Source of the DNA: Patescibacteria group bacterium
GTDB lineage: Bacteria > Patescibacteriota > Patescibacteriia > UBA1558 > S5-K13
Length of the DNA: 57,935 nucleotides
Assembly: GCA_028692545.1 (NCBI GenBank)
Contig: JAQUXC010000007.1
Coordinates: 1-57,935, forward strand
Reading direction: 5' to 3'
Positions 25,493 to 33,355 of the stretch are shown piece by piece; position 1 is the first letter of the stretch, and each line of letters begins with the position of its first letter. Made by a program: the position numbers and the translations under genes. The notes beneath the pieces were generated by a model. It saw only the letters and a program-made list of their open reading frames with translations, was not told where the DNA came from and did no database searches.

Positions 25493-25531
25493 TCCCGCAT
25501 AAGTGAAATGATTGCGGGAAGCTAAGATGGC
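25493..25531. repeat. TCCCGCA/TGCGGGA hairpin next to a partial copy of the tRNA 5' end
   Basis: TCCCGCA (25493-25499) and TGCGGGA (25513-25519) form a hairpin. Right after it AGCTAAGATGGC (25520-25531) repeats the tRNA-Thr 5' end found at 25416-25427, in the same orientation. This is a 12-base match in an otherwise AT-rich gap, so it is probably a remnant of a duplication or insertion rather than chance. Confidence 0.6.
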
Positions 25532-25536
25532 ATATT

Positions 25537-26403
25537 TTATTTATTATCAAATTTCAAAAAATAATGTATCTTGCTTTTCTTTAAAGTATCATCTAAATAA
25601 GAGCTTATACTTTTTATAGGAAGAAAAATTTGAGTAAACTTATAATAATATTCTTCACTGTCCTCTGCCTTTATTTTACCTTTTAATTTATAAATATGAT
25701 AACCAGAAATACTTTTTAAAACAGTAGTGAAATTTCCTACTTCTAATTTATCAACTTTACCACTCAAATTAGATGGCAAGTCCTTATATGTCATCCAACC
25801 TATTTCATTGAACAATGTATCATCTTTATATATTGTAGCATATTCTTCAAATTTATTCGGATTTTTTGAAATATCTTCATAAACAGATTCTATTTTTATT
25901 TTATTTTCTATATTAAATTCATCACTTTTTATTACACCTGCTATTAAATTCTCCAAGTACAATGGTCTTATAACATAATATTCAAATAAATTTTTGTCCC
26001 AATTATAATTATCTTTTAAATAATTCATTTCTTTTGAAGCAATATTATTTATTTCATAAAAATCATTTGCAAAAATTCTAAAGTCTTTATCTCTTATAAT
26101 TATCTTCAAATTTTTTATTTGTTCTTCCAAAATTTTGTCTTGTATTATCATTTTTGAAATTATAATGTCATTTTTTTCTAAATTAGGAAAATATGTATCA
26201 AAATCATTTACAAATTTTTTGTATTCTTTATAATTTACAAAATCTCCATTTACAAGCATTACTGGGTAAGAAATAAATTTTGAAGTAAACTTTCCTAAAA
26301 AAATTTTATTTCCAAAAAAATAAAAATCAAACATTCCAAGTAAAGATACAAATATTAATAATACAAAAAAATACAAAATATATTTTTTATGTGTTTTCTT
26401 CAT
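25537..26403 (-). CDS. Parvulin-type (PPIC/SurA-like) peptidyl-prolyl isomerase, membrane-anchored
   Basis: A 288-residue protein. The N-terminal membrane anchor (about residues 8-30) has no clear cleavage site. The middle is helical, as in SurA N-domains. The C-terminal half has the parvulin pattern: FEEYATIYKDDTLFNEIGWMTYKDL then VGNFTTVLKSISGYHIYKLKGK (usual G-WL-x-ELP...G-V-SxPVxSxxGYHIIKL). It probably helps exported proteins fold outside the membrane. Its start overlaps the stop of the FtsB-like gene by 17 bases, so translation may be coupled. Confidence 0.8.
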   Translation of the reverse strand: MKKTHKKYILYFFVLLIFVSLLGMFDFYFFGNKIFLGKFTSKFISYPVMLVNGDFVNYKEYKKFVNDFDTYFPNLEKNDIIISKMIIQDKILEEQIKNLKIIIRDKDFRIFANDFYEINNIASKEMNYLKDNYNWDKNLFEYYVIRPLYLENLIAGVIKSDEFNIENKIKIESVYEDISKNPNKFEEYATIYKDDTLFNEIGWMTYKDLPSNLSGKVDKLEVGNFTTVLKSISGYHIYKLKGKIKAEDSEEYYYKFTQIFLPIKSISSYLDDTLKKSKIHYFLKFDNK

Positions 26404-26794
26404 TTGTTTTTATATTAAAAAAATAATCCCACCACAATCTTATATTAGATTTGCTCTCTTTGTTAATTTTTGCCTCTTCTTTTTTTATATCTGATTCTTG
26501 AGTAAATACAACTATTTTTTCGCCTGGTTTTTTATAACCCAACTTTTCCCTCGAAGAAGTTTCTATATATTCATCACTATTAAAATACTTCACCAAACTA
26601 TCAAGCTCTGTGTTTTCTTTTTTCAAATTATTTATTTCTGATTTTAAATTTTCTATTTCTTTATTTACCTGCATTCTTTGTTTCATAGAAGAGTAAACAT
26701 TTATAGACATAAAAACTACAACAACAAAAAATATAAAGAAAAAAAGCTTAGAAGATAAAATTCTAAAAAATGATGAATTATTTTGCCTTATCAT
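26387..26794 (-). CDS. Septum-formation initiator (FtsB/DivIC-like)
   Basis: About 135 residues when started at the ATG at 26794 (MIRQNNSSFF). A longer frame to 26878 would extend into the terminator of the SPFH gene and is rejected. One membrane helix (FFFIFFVVVVFMSINVY) is followed by a coiled coil (KEIENLKSEINNLKKENTEL) and the conserved DivIC box SSREKLGYKKPGE, in which 'A.E.lG.v.pGE' is the family pattern. The role is assembly of the division septum with FtsL-type proteins. The C-terminus is Lys/Glu-rich. Confidence 0.85.
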   Translation of the reverse strand: MIRQNNSSFFRILSSKLFFFIFFVVVVFMSINVYSSMKQRMQVNKEIENLKSEINNLKKENTELDSLVKYFNSDEYIETSSREKLGYKKPGEKIVVFTQESDIKKEEAKINKESKSNIRLWWDYFFNIKTNEENT

Positions 26795-26832
26795 AAGTTT
26801 ATTATAATAAAAAAACTCATATTTATCAATAA

Positions 26833-26890
26833 AAAAACAAAAAAGGTAGTGAGCAACCTTTTCTTTCGAAAAGATCACTCTACTACCTTG
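26833..26890 (-). terminator. Terminator after the SPFH gene
   Basis: On the minus strand AAGGTAGT and ACTACCTT arms with an extended inner stem are followed by a T tract (plus-strand A tract at about 26826-26835). A second small pair (CTGATAAATCAG) lies right after the SPFH stop. Confidence 0.75.
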
Positions 26891-26976
26891 TTATATATTA
26901 CACAACACCATAGCTCTCAGAAAGAGAGCAACCTTACGAAAAAAAATGGTTGTTGTAGTTGCTGATTTATCAGCTG

Positions 26977-28125
26977 TTATTGGTTTATGGCTTGTTGGAA
27001 TGCTTTCCAAAAAGACACTATACCCTCAAGCTCATTAATACCACCGACCCTTGACGTAAGTTGCGGATTTCTGGAAGAATCAGCCTTAACGGCTTCGACA
27101 AGAGCTTCAAGTCCATTAACGTATTTAAATATTTCCTGGAACTCTTTCTTAGCTGCAAGGTCTATCTTCATAGCATCAGCCAATCCATGGGCTTGTATAA
27201 GCTTGATAGCTTTTTCCATTTCTGCTTTTGCTTCCGCTACTTTTCTTTCCGTATCAATCACTTCATTTTCTTTAGCGAGGACTTCCTGCTTGTTAGCCAA
27301 GATACCAAGCTGAGTTTTTTTCTCTTCATCCGAAAGAGCAAGCTTGTTTTCCTGCTCCTGTATTGCAGCTTCATTTTTACGAAAGGCAATTATGTCATCG
27401 CCATCAAAATCGGTGATGTGAAGCCTCACAAGTCTAACACCATACTCTGCAAACTCATTTTTGGGAAGTTTCTCTGAACGCATTTTTTCCAAAGACTCTT
27501 CGCTAATTTTTTTCTTATTAGGATCCATATCTTCCAAGTCATAATTATTACTTACTACATTTTCTATATATGTCTCTAATATTCGTGAGAGTAAATTTCC
27601 GGCCTTTACTAAACTCTTATCCCAATTCATCCCAAGTTCCCAGATCTTGTCGTAGAACAACATTATTTCCGTTATCTGGAATTCGAAAGAACCAACTACT
27701 TTTACAAGCATTCCATCTTTCGATGTCACTGCTATATCAATTTCTTGATTGTTCTCAATCCTTTTTAAAGGAATTACTTGTATTGATAGGGGTATTGTAG
27801 TCCTTGATCTGTATATAAATCTTGGCCAGTTAAAAATTACTCTGCCAAGCCTTTCAGGTTTGTTAGATCCAGTAAAAAATCCATTTACAAAACCTTGGAT
27901 TACGATAGCCACGTTTGTTCCTATGTAAATAGAGTTTTTTACATAAAATAAAACAATCCCTAATACACCACAAAACATCAAGACTATATATCCTATCCAT
28001 ATATATTGCATCCCTCCAATTAGATTAAAAAAAATCGGTAGGGTGTACTTCAATACGACTAGCTCTATAAAAGCTAGGAATAAGGCAATTATCAAATAAA
28101 TCGCCTTTAGAGTGCTGAATTTCAT
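26977..28125 (-). CDS. SPFH/band-7 domain membrane protein
   Basis: 382 residues. Two membrane helices (about 8-30 and 40-62) precede an SPFH domain (about 75-260; FNWPRFIYRSRTTIPLSIQV, VTSKDGMLVKVVGSFEF, and GVRLVRLHITDFDGDD), followed by an Ala/Glu/Lys-rich coiled coil (AEAKAEMEKAIKLIQAHG) typical of flotillin-like scaffolds. SPFH proteins organise membrane microdomains or hold proteases. The start follows AAGGAGGAAC, a strong ribosome-binding site. It has its own promoter and terminator and visibly higher G+C than its neighbours. Confidence 0.88.
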   Translation of the reverse strand: MKFSTLKAIYLIIALFLAFIELVVLKYTLPIFFNLIGGMQYIWIGYIVLMFCGVLGIVLFYVKNSIYIGTNVAIVIQGFVNGFFTGSNKPERLGRVIFNWPRFIYRSRTTIPLSIQVIPLKRIENNQEIDIAVTSKDGMLVKVVGSFEFQITEIMLFYDKIWELGMNWDKSLVKAGNLLSRILETYIENVVSNNYDLEDMDPNKKKISEESLEKMRSEKLPKNEFAEYGVRLVRLHITDFDGDDIIAFRKNEAAIQEQENKLALSDEEKKTQLGILANKQEVLAKENEVIDTERKVAEAKAEMEKAIKLIQAHGLADAMKIDLAAKKEFQEIFKYVNGLEALVEAVKADSSRNPQLTSRVGGINELEGIVSFWKAFQQAINQ

Positions 28126-28176
28126 TGGTTCCTCCTTATTGAAACCTTTTTAGTTTGTTTTTTTATTTACTATTTA

Positions 28177-28209
28177 GACATTATCTTATTAACAGACACT
28201 ATCTTGTCT
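28177..28209. promoter_or_regulatory. Candidate operator in the SPFH leader
   Basis: The stretch AGACATTATCTTA (28177) recurs 17 bases on as AGACACTATCTTG (28194). The second copy is also a palindrome, AGACA-CTATCT-TGTCT (28194-28209). It lies just downstream of the SPFH -10 box (28230-28235, minus strand), where a repressor would block transcription. Confidence 0.45.
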
Positions 28210-28229
28210 ATTTTACTATAGAACCATAT

Positions 28230-28258
28230 ACTATACACCAAAAGCTATTTTTTGTCAA
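28230..28258 (-). promoter_or_regulatory. Promoter for the SPFH gene
   Basis: TTGACA (28253-28258, minus strand), a 17-base spacer and TATAGT (28230-28235). Confidence 0.65.
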
Positions 28259-28308
28259 ATTAAAAAATACCCAATTATTTGAGCATTAAATTATTTATAA
28301 ATATTATA

Positions 28309-28791
28309 TTAATTTTTTAATTCCAATATTCTATTTTTTATAGACTGAGGATTTTTTACATTATCAAGTCCCAATTCTACTCCATTGTAAAGCAATATTA
28401 CCAAGTCCCCTACTTTGAATAATTTGTAGAAAAAATTATTATATTCCACGTAAATCTTTTCTATATTTTCTATAAAAAATTCTTTTAATTCTCTATCAAA
28501 TATCCAATCCTGATAACATCTGTATAATTTTTCTTCAGTTATTATAATACAATTAAAATTTTGCCTAATTTGAAAAATAATTCCAGAAAAAATAGAAATA
28601 AGTATTATTATCAAAAATAAAAAAATACCTTTCACGCCAAGAGACATAACAGGTACCATAAAAAAAAACGGAATCAAAAATACTAAAAAACAAATAAAAA
28701 ATTTTATATAAAGAAAAAATCTAACACTATAGATAATATCTAATATCTCTTCATTACTTTCCAAATATTTGCTAAAATACTTATACGACAT
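28309..28791 (-). CDS. Membrane protein with a PH-like (bPH2/YdbS) domain
   Basis: About 160 residues from the ATG at 28791; a start five codons earlier (28806) is possible. N-terminal SNEEILDIIYSVRFFLYI is followed by two membrane helices (around FFICFLVFLIPFFFMVP and IFLFLIIILISIFSGI) and then strands NCIIITEEKLYRCYQDWIF...IENIEKIYVEYNNFFYKLFKVGDLVI, the pattern of bacterial PH_2 domains after a TM pair. Function unknown. Its start codon is back to back with that of the small plus-strand gene at 28792. Confidence 0.72.
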   Translation of the reverse strand: MSYKYFSKYLESNEEILDIIYSVRFFLYIKFFICFLVFLIPFFFMVPVMSLGVKGIFLFLIIILISIFSGIIFQIRQNFNCIIITEEKLYRCYQDWIFDRELKEFFIENIEKIYVEYNNFFYKLFKVGDLVILLYNGVELGLDNVKNPQSIKNRILELKN

Positions 28792-28890
28792 ATGAAAAGA
28801 AAACATTTAAAAACAATTTGGGTTATTCTTGCTTCTATAATGGTTCTGAGTATGATTGTATTTGGCTCAGGTCTTACATATTTATTTTAG
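28792..28890 (+). CDS. 32-residue membrane peptide
   Basis: ATG at 28792 to TAG at 28888-28890. The product is basic MKRKHLKTIW, then one hydrophobic helix (VILASIMVLSMIVFGSGLTYLF). The upstream TAAAAT box (28774-28779 area) could serve as -10. Small basic-TM peptides of this pattern occur in candidate-phyla genomes. Against it: there is no ribosome-binding site, and the start codon abuts the divergent PH-domain start (CATATG, 28789-28794), so at most one of the two starts may be right. Confidence 0.45.
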   Translation: MKRKHLKTIWVILASIMVLSMIVFGSGLTYLF

Positions 28891-28893
28891 CAA

Positions 28894-30708
28894 TTAATCC
28901 CTTTTTAATACAGAGAGGTAAACATCTTGAGGCAGTTCTACTTTTCCAAAAGACTGCATTCTTTTTTTACCTTTTTTCTGTTTTTGTAATAATTTCTTCT
29001 TTCTACTTACATCTCCTCCATACAATTTGGAAGTTACATCTTTTCGAAGCGCACTAAGTCTTTCAGAAGCTATTATTTTTGCTCCAATAGATGCTTGTAT
29101 TTTTACTACAAATTGTTGTTTGTGTATAGTATTTTTCAATCTACCTACTATTGATTTGCCTATACTATATGCCTCATCTTTGTAAACCAAACTTGATAAT
29201 GGTTCTATGAGTTGCTCTGCGATATAAATATCAAGTTTTATAAGGTCTACTATTTGATAGTCACTAAATTCATAATTTAGCGATGCATAACCACGACTCA
29301 CACTTTTTAGCTTATCATAAAAATCTACGAGTATTGGAGTAAGTGGAATTTTATATTTCAAAACTACTAAATCTTTGTTCAAAAATTCTGTATTTTGATA
29401 CAATCCTCTTCTTTCATCAGCCAACTTCATCACAGAACCCATGTATTCAGATGGAACTACTATATCCATATTCACTATTGGTTCTTCTATAATATCTACA
29501 ATTTGTGGATCATATTCTGCTGGCTTTGTAATAATTGTATAATCCCCTAAATCATCTTTATACAAATCACCTTTGTATTTTGCTAATATTTCCTTTTTTA
29601 AGTAAGCCTTGTATGCAACGGATGGAATTGTAACTACCAAATCCAAATCATATTCTCTTTTTAATCTTTGAAGGAATATATCCAAATGTAGCAATCCTAA
29701 AAATCCACACCTAAAACCAAAACCAAAAACTGGGGAGGATTCTTTTTCTATTTCTACAGAAGCATCATTTAATTTTAATTTTTCTACTGCTTCTCTTAAC
29801 TCTTCAAATTCATCTCCACCCTGAGAATACACTCCTGCAAAAACCATTGGTTTTATAACTTTGTATCCTGGTAGTGGCTCTGAATTTCTTTCACTCTCTA
29901 AAACAATAGTATCTCCAACTCTTACACTTCTTAAATCTCTCTCACCGCTAATAATATATCCAATTTCGCCACTTTTTAATTCATCTGCTTTTTCTTGTTT
30001 TATTCTAAAATGTCCAACTTCCAAAATATCTGTAGATACTTTTGAGCCCAAAAATCTGATTTTGTCTCCTTTTTTAAATGTGCCATTAAAAACCCTAACA
30101 TAACTCAAAATTCCTCTATATTCATCATATACAGAATCAAATATAAGAGCTTTATTGTGACTAAAGTCTTGTGTTGGCGCAGGAATTTCTTTCACTATTG
30201 TCTCTAAAAGCTTATCTACATTTTCCCCTGTTTTTGCTGAAATTTTTACTATATCTTCTCTTTCGCAAACTATTAAATTCATTATTTCTTCTTCTGCTCT
30301 TTCTATATCAGCAGTAGGAAGATCTATTTTGTTTATAACCGGAATAATTTTTAAATTTTGATCTTGAGCAAAACGAAGATTTACCAAAGTTTGAGCTTGG
30401 ATTCCTTGAGTTGCATCAACTACCAAAATAGCTCCTTCTACACAAGCAATAGAACGAGATACTTCATAACCAAAATCCATATGCCCAGGAGTATCAATTA
30501 AATTCAAAATATAATCTTTATACTTCATTCTAATTGGCTGAAGTTTTATAGTTATTCCTCTTTCTCTTTCTAAATCCATAGAATCCAAAAGTTGATCTTT
30601 CATTTCTCTATCTGAAACAGTATGAGTGAGTTCAATAAAACGATCAGCAAGTGTAGATTTGCCATGGTCAATATGAGCTATAATACAAAAATTTCTTAAA
30701 TTATTCAT
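28894..30708 (-). CDS. lepA: Elongation factor 4 (LepA)
   Basis: A 604-residue translational GTPase that back-translocates or helps ribosome assembly. G1 is AHIDHGKST (11-19), G3 DTPGH, G4 NKID. The C-terminal domain special to LepA is present, ending in the Lys-rich KKKLLQKQKKGKKRMQSFG with VELPQDVYLSVLK. Length and domain order match LepA rather than EF-G. Its ATG overlaps the murJ stop (ATGA, 30705-30708). Confidence 0.98.
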   Translation of the reverse strand: MNNLRNFCIIAHIDHGKSTLADRFIELTHTVSDREMKDQLLDSMDLERERGITIKLQPIRMKYKDYILNLIDTPGHMDFGYEVSRSIACVEGAILVVDATQGIQAQTLVNLRFAQDQNLKIIPVINKIDLPTADIERAEEEIMNLIVCEREDIVKISAKTGENVDKLLETIVKEIPAPTQDFSHNKALIFDSVYDEYRGILSYVRVFNGTFKKGDKIRFLGSKVSTDILEVGHFRIKQEKADELKSGEIGYIISGERDLRSVRVGDTIVLESERNSEPLPGYKVIKPMVFAGVYSQGGDEFEELREAVEKLKLNDASVEIEKESSPVFGFGFRCGFLGLLHLDIFLQRLKREYDLDLVVTIPSVAYKAYLKKEILAKYKGDLYKDDLGDYTIITKPAEYDPQIVDIIEEPIVNMDIVVPSEYMGSVMKLADERRGLYQNTEFLNKDLVVLKYKIPLTPILVDFYDKLKSVSRGYASLNYEFSDYQIVDLIKLDIYIAEQLIEPLSSLVYKDEAYSIGKSIVGRLKNTIHKQQFVVKIQASIGAKIIASERLSALRKDVTSKLYGGDVSRKKKLLQKQKKGKKRMQSFGKVELPQDVYLSVLKRD

Positions 30709-32306
30709 AATGAATTTGTTTTCTTTAGTTTTCTTAGTAAATAAATTTCAAATCTTTTAAAATATTTTTTTAATAAATTTGCTTCTTGTACATCAAACAA
30801 AATACTTAATATTAGATATACTATTATTCCAACAAATCCGCATACCAACAATTGCAAAAATATTCCTATAAATTTATCCATATTAACCCCAAGTGACATT
30901 GCATAACGGACAATATAGACAATAATACCCATTATAATAGAATTTGCAAGTACTTTGAATAAGAAATCATAAAAACGAACTATTTTAACAATCTTATACT
31001 TTTTATATAAAATTATAAAAAGTACAAGTAAATTAAAAACACTACTCACAGAAAATGCTATAGCTATTCCCTCTATTCCAAATTTTGTACTCAGATAAAT
31101 TGCCAAAACTATATTTATAATAAAACTCCAAATACCAACATATACTGGTGTTTTTGTATTTTCAAGTGCATAAAAAGCACGAGCTATAATAGGAATAAGA
31201 CACTGAAATACAAGTGAAATTGAAAAATAACCTAAAACTTGTGCAGTATAATAAGTATCATGCCAACTAAAAGCACCTGATCCTAAAATTATTCTTACAA
31301 TTTGAGCTCTTAGTATTATAAACAATACCGATATAGGAATTACAAAAAATATAACCTGTTTTATATTTTTTGATAAATGTTCGCTAAATTCTTTTTTATC
31401 TTCGCAATCTGCACAGTCTGACAAAATTGGAAATATAGATATTGCAACTGATACACCAAATATTCCAGAAACAAAAGATTGCAAATTAAAACCAAAATAA
31501 AAAATAGAAATACTTCCTGTTGCAAGGCTAGATGCAATCATAGTTATTACAACTTGATTTATTTGATTTAATGCGAGTGCAAAAGTTCTTGGCAACATAA
31601 GTGAAAATATTTTTTTTACATATTGATCTCTAAAATCAAAAATACATTTATATTTCCATCCTTTTTTATACACCGCAAAAAGTTGTATTATAAAATGTAA
31701 AAATGATCCAAATATTACTCCCCATGCAAGATAGTCATATCCATAATATTTCGAAAGAATTATTCCAGAAATTATTCCAACATTATAAAAAACTGGCGCC
31801 AAACTATAAAAAAAATAACTCTTATAAGAATTTAGCAAACTACTCATCACATTACTGGCACCAAATATAATAATACTAAAAAGCATTATTCTTGTAAGTT
31901 TTACAGTGAGATCAAATTGAAAATCATTGAATCCTGGTACAAGTAATTTTACAAAAAAATTCAATTTCAAAATTATTATCAAACACAAAAAAATAAGTAA
32001 AAATGTGATAATATTCAAAACTGAATTTGATACATATATTGCCCTATCTTTGTCTTTTTTGTTTAATTTTACAAATACAGGAACAAAGGCGCTAGCAAGG
32101 GCACCAAGTATAAGGGTATTAAAAATAAGATCTGGAATTCTAAAAGATGCAAAATAAGAATCAAGAATTTCTCCTGCTCCAAACATATGAGCCAAGATTC
32201 TATCTCTTATAAGTCCCAAAATTTTTGATAAAATTGAAAAAACGCTTATAAGAATAGCGCCACCCATTACTGTTGTATTTAACCTGTGAAGTAATTTTTT
32301 TAGCAT
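30705..32306 (-). CDS. murJ: Lipid II flippase MurJ (MviN)
   Basis: A 533-residue MOP-family membrane protein with about 14 helices. ILSKILGLIRDRILAHMFGAGEILDSYFASFRIPDL at the N-terminus is the MurJ signature (shown here in parts: GLIRD, FGAG, SYFASFRIPD), and NTLILGALASAFVPVF follows. It moves lipid II across the membrane for wall synthesis. It stops with TGA overlapping the lepA ATG, which also shows that UGA is a stop in this genome. Confidence 0.95.
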   Translation of the reverse strand: MLKKLLHRLNTTVMGGAILISVFSILSKILGLIRDRILAHMFGAGEILDSYFASFRIPDLIFNTLILGALASAFVPVFVKLNKKDKDRAIYVSNSVLNIITFLLIFLCLIIILKLNFFVKLLVPGFNDFQFDLTVKLTRIMLFSIIIFGASNVMSSLLNSYKSYFFYSLAPVFYNVGIISGIILSKYYGYDYLAWGVIFGSFLHFIIQLFAVYKKGWKYKCIFDFRDQYVKKIFSLMLPRTFALALNQINQVVITMIASSLATGSISIFYFGFNLQSFVSGIFGVSVAISIFPILSDCADCEDKKEFSEHLSKNIKQVIFFVIPISVLFIILRAQIVRIILGSGAFSWHDTYYTAQVLGYFSISLVFQCLIPIIARAFYALENTKTPVYVGIWSFIINIVLAIYLSTKFGIEGIAIAFSVSSVFNLLVLFIILYKKYKIVKIVRFYDFLFKVLANSIIMGIIVYIVRYAMSLGVNMDKFIGIFLQLLVCGFVGIIVYLILSILFDVQEANLLKKYFKRFEIYLLRKLKKTNSL

Positions 32307-32330
32307 ATTTAATTAATAATATTATATCAT

Positions 32331-32363
32331 AGCACCCGGCGGGTTGACCACCCGGCGGGTGCT
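32331..32363. repeat. Paired ACCCG-G-CGGGT palindromes
   Basis: CACCCGGCGGGT occurs twice with TGAC between, and the whole forms a near-perfect hairpin (AGCACCC...GGGTGCT). The same 11-base core is paired again at 57769-57799. It lies between murJ and the terminator of the 279-residue gene. Confidence 0.75.
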
Positions 32364-32368
32364 AAAAC

Positions 32369-32405
32369 AAAAAAACATGCCTACTCCTTTACGAAGTAGG
32401 CATGC
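32369..32405 (-). terminator. Terminator after the 279-residue exported protein gene
   Basis: Minus-strand stem CATGCCTACT/AGTAGGCATG (32376-32385 and 32395-32404), with a T tract (plus-strand A tract 32366-32375). Confidence 0.9.
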
Positions 32406-32427
32406 AACATTTAAAAAAGAAATTAAA

Positions 32428-33267
32428 CTATCTCATAGCAAGAAGCTTCTCTGCCGAAGCAAGAGCCTCCTTGCCACCCTCAATCTGAATAACTTGTTGC
32501 TTCAATAACAACAACCGTTCGGGAGACTTTTGGTGTAAGGTCTGAACAGCAGATTCTGCCATCGGTGGATACCACCAAAGGCTTTTTAACTTATCATGAT
32601 GTTCTAAAATAAAAGAACATTCATAAACAAACCGTCCGCCAGTAGAAATTCCTACCGCATACTTTAGAATCTCCTCATACTCTTCCACAGAAACATTATC
32701 TCCCAATATTCCCGTTAGTACTATTGCTGGACATTCGGAACTAACTAATAAAAAAGTATTGTCTGTTAATTCCTTATCCAAAAGCCCACTCTCTTTGGCG
32801 AATATGATTCTCCAAAAAAGCATAGCCCTAAGACTTTGGAGATCCAAAGCCTTTTCCTTTTCCTCTATGGAACGCTGTGGAATTTCAACATTAATAGGTT
32901 CTCTTGGTAATGGTACCAGATCTTGAGAACCAAGCTCAACATAACGTCTCAACATCAACCGAGCACCTGCCTTTGTTGAATCACTTGGACTATTTTGCCA
33001 TGCAATAATGTCCTTTCTGAAAAGGCTATCCAGGGTCCCTACGGTGACAATCCGATTTCTCGGATTATACCAGTCTGGGTCAACTTTTTGTTTAGGAACA
33101 GGATTTTGTGATTCCTTTTGATCAGTTATTAACTTTGGTTTTTCAGTTTCTTTTGTCTCTGATTTTTCTCCAAAAAAATCTGGAGCAAACATCAATACAC
33201 ACATTACCAAACACAACAGTAACAAGATTAATTTCCCATTCTCCTGATTCAATTTTCTGTTATTCAT
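32428..33267 (-). CDS. Orphan exported/membrane-anchored protein, 279 aa
   Basis: I do not recognise the family. The N-terminus has a hydrophobic segment (about 12-28, LILLLLCLVMCVLMFAPDFF) acting as signal anchor, then a Glu/Lys/Pro-rich linker (30-65), then a globular part with mixed composition (WYNPRNRIVTVG..., LMLRRYVELGSQDLVPLPREP, GISTGGRFVYECSFILE). There is no lipobox with certainty. It has a strong TAGGAGGT ribosome-binding site, its own promoter and a strong terminator. Codon use with CGT, CTC and GGA and higher G+C differs from neighbours. The leader bases before the start match those of the 106-residue gene at 40697. Confidence 0.8.
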   Translation of the reverse strand: MNNRKLNQENGKLILLLLCLVMCVLMFAPDFFGEKSETKETEKPKLITDQKESQNPVPKQKVDPDWYNPRNRIVTVGTLDSLFRKDIIAWQNSPSDSTKAGARLMLRRYVELGSQDLVPLPREPINVEIPQRSIEEKEKALDLQSLRAMLFWRIIFAKESGLLDKELTDNTFLLVSSECPAIVLTGILGDNVSVEEYEEILKYAVGISTGGRFVYECSFILEHHDKLKSLWWYPPMAESAVQTLHQKSPERLLLLKQQVIQIEGGKEALASAEKLLAMR

Positions 33268-33300
33268 GATTTACCTCCTACGGTATATTTTGAATTTTTT

Positions 33301-33329
33301 ATATTAAAATATTATTTATAAAAAGTCAA
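33301..33329 (-). promoter_or_regulatory. Promoter for the 279-residue exported protein
   Basis: TTGACT (33324-33329, minus strand), a 17-base spacer and TAATAT (33301-33306). Confidence 0.5.
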
Positions 33330-33355
33330 GTCATTGATTTCTTTAATTATAATCA

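Noticed and set aside
26795-26878. Longer N-terminus of the FtsB-like protein
   Set aside because: It would be encoded by the terminator of the SPFH gene; the shorter start keeps the usual short cytosolic tail.
30705-30708. Alternative genetic code (UGA as Gly)
   Set aside because: murJ ends with TGA overlapping the lepA ATG, and the first GNAT/Nudix pair uses TGA in the same way; proteins have normal lengths.
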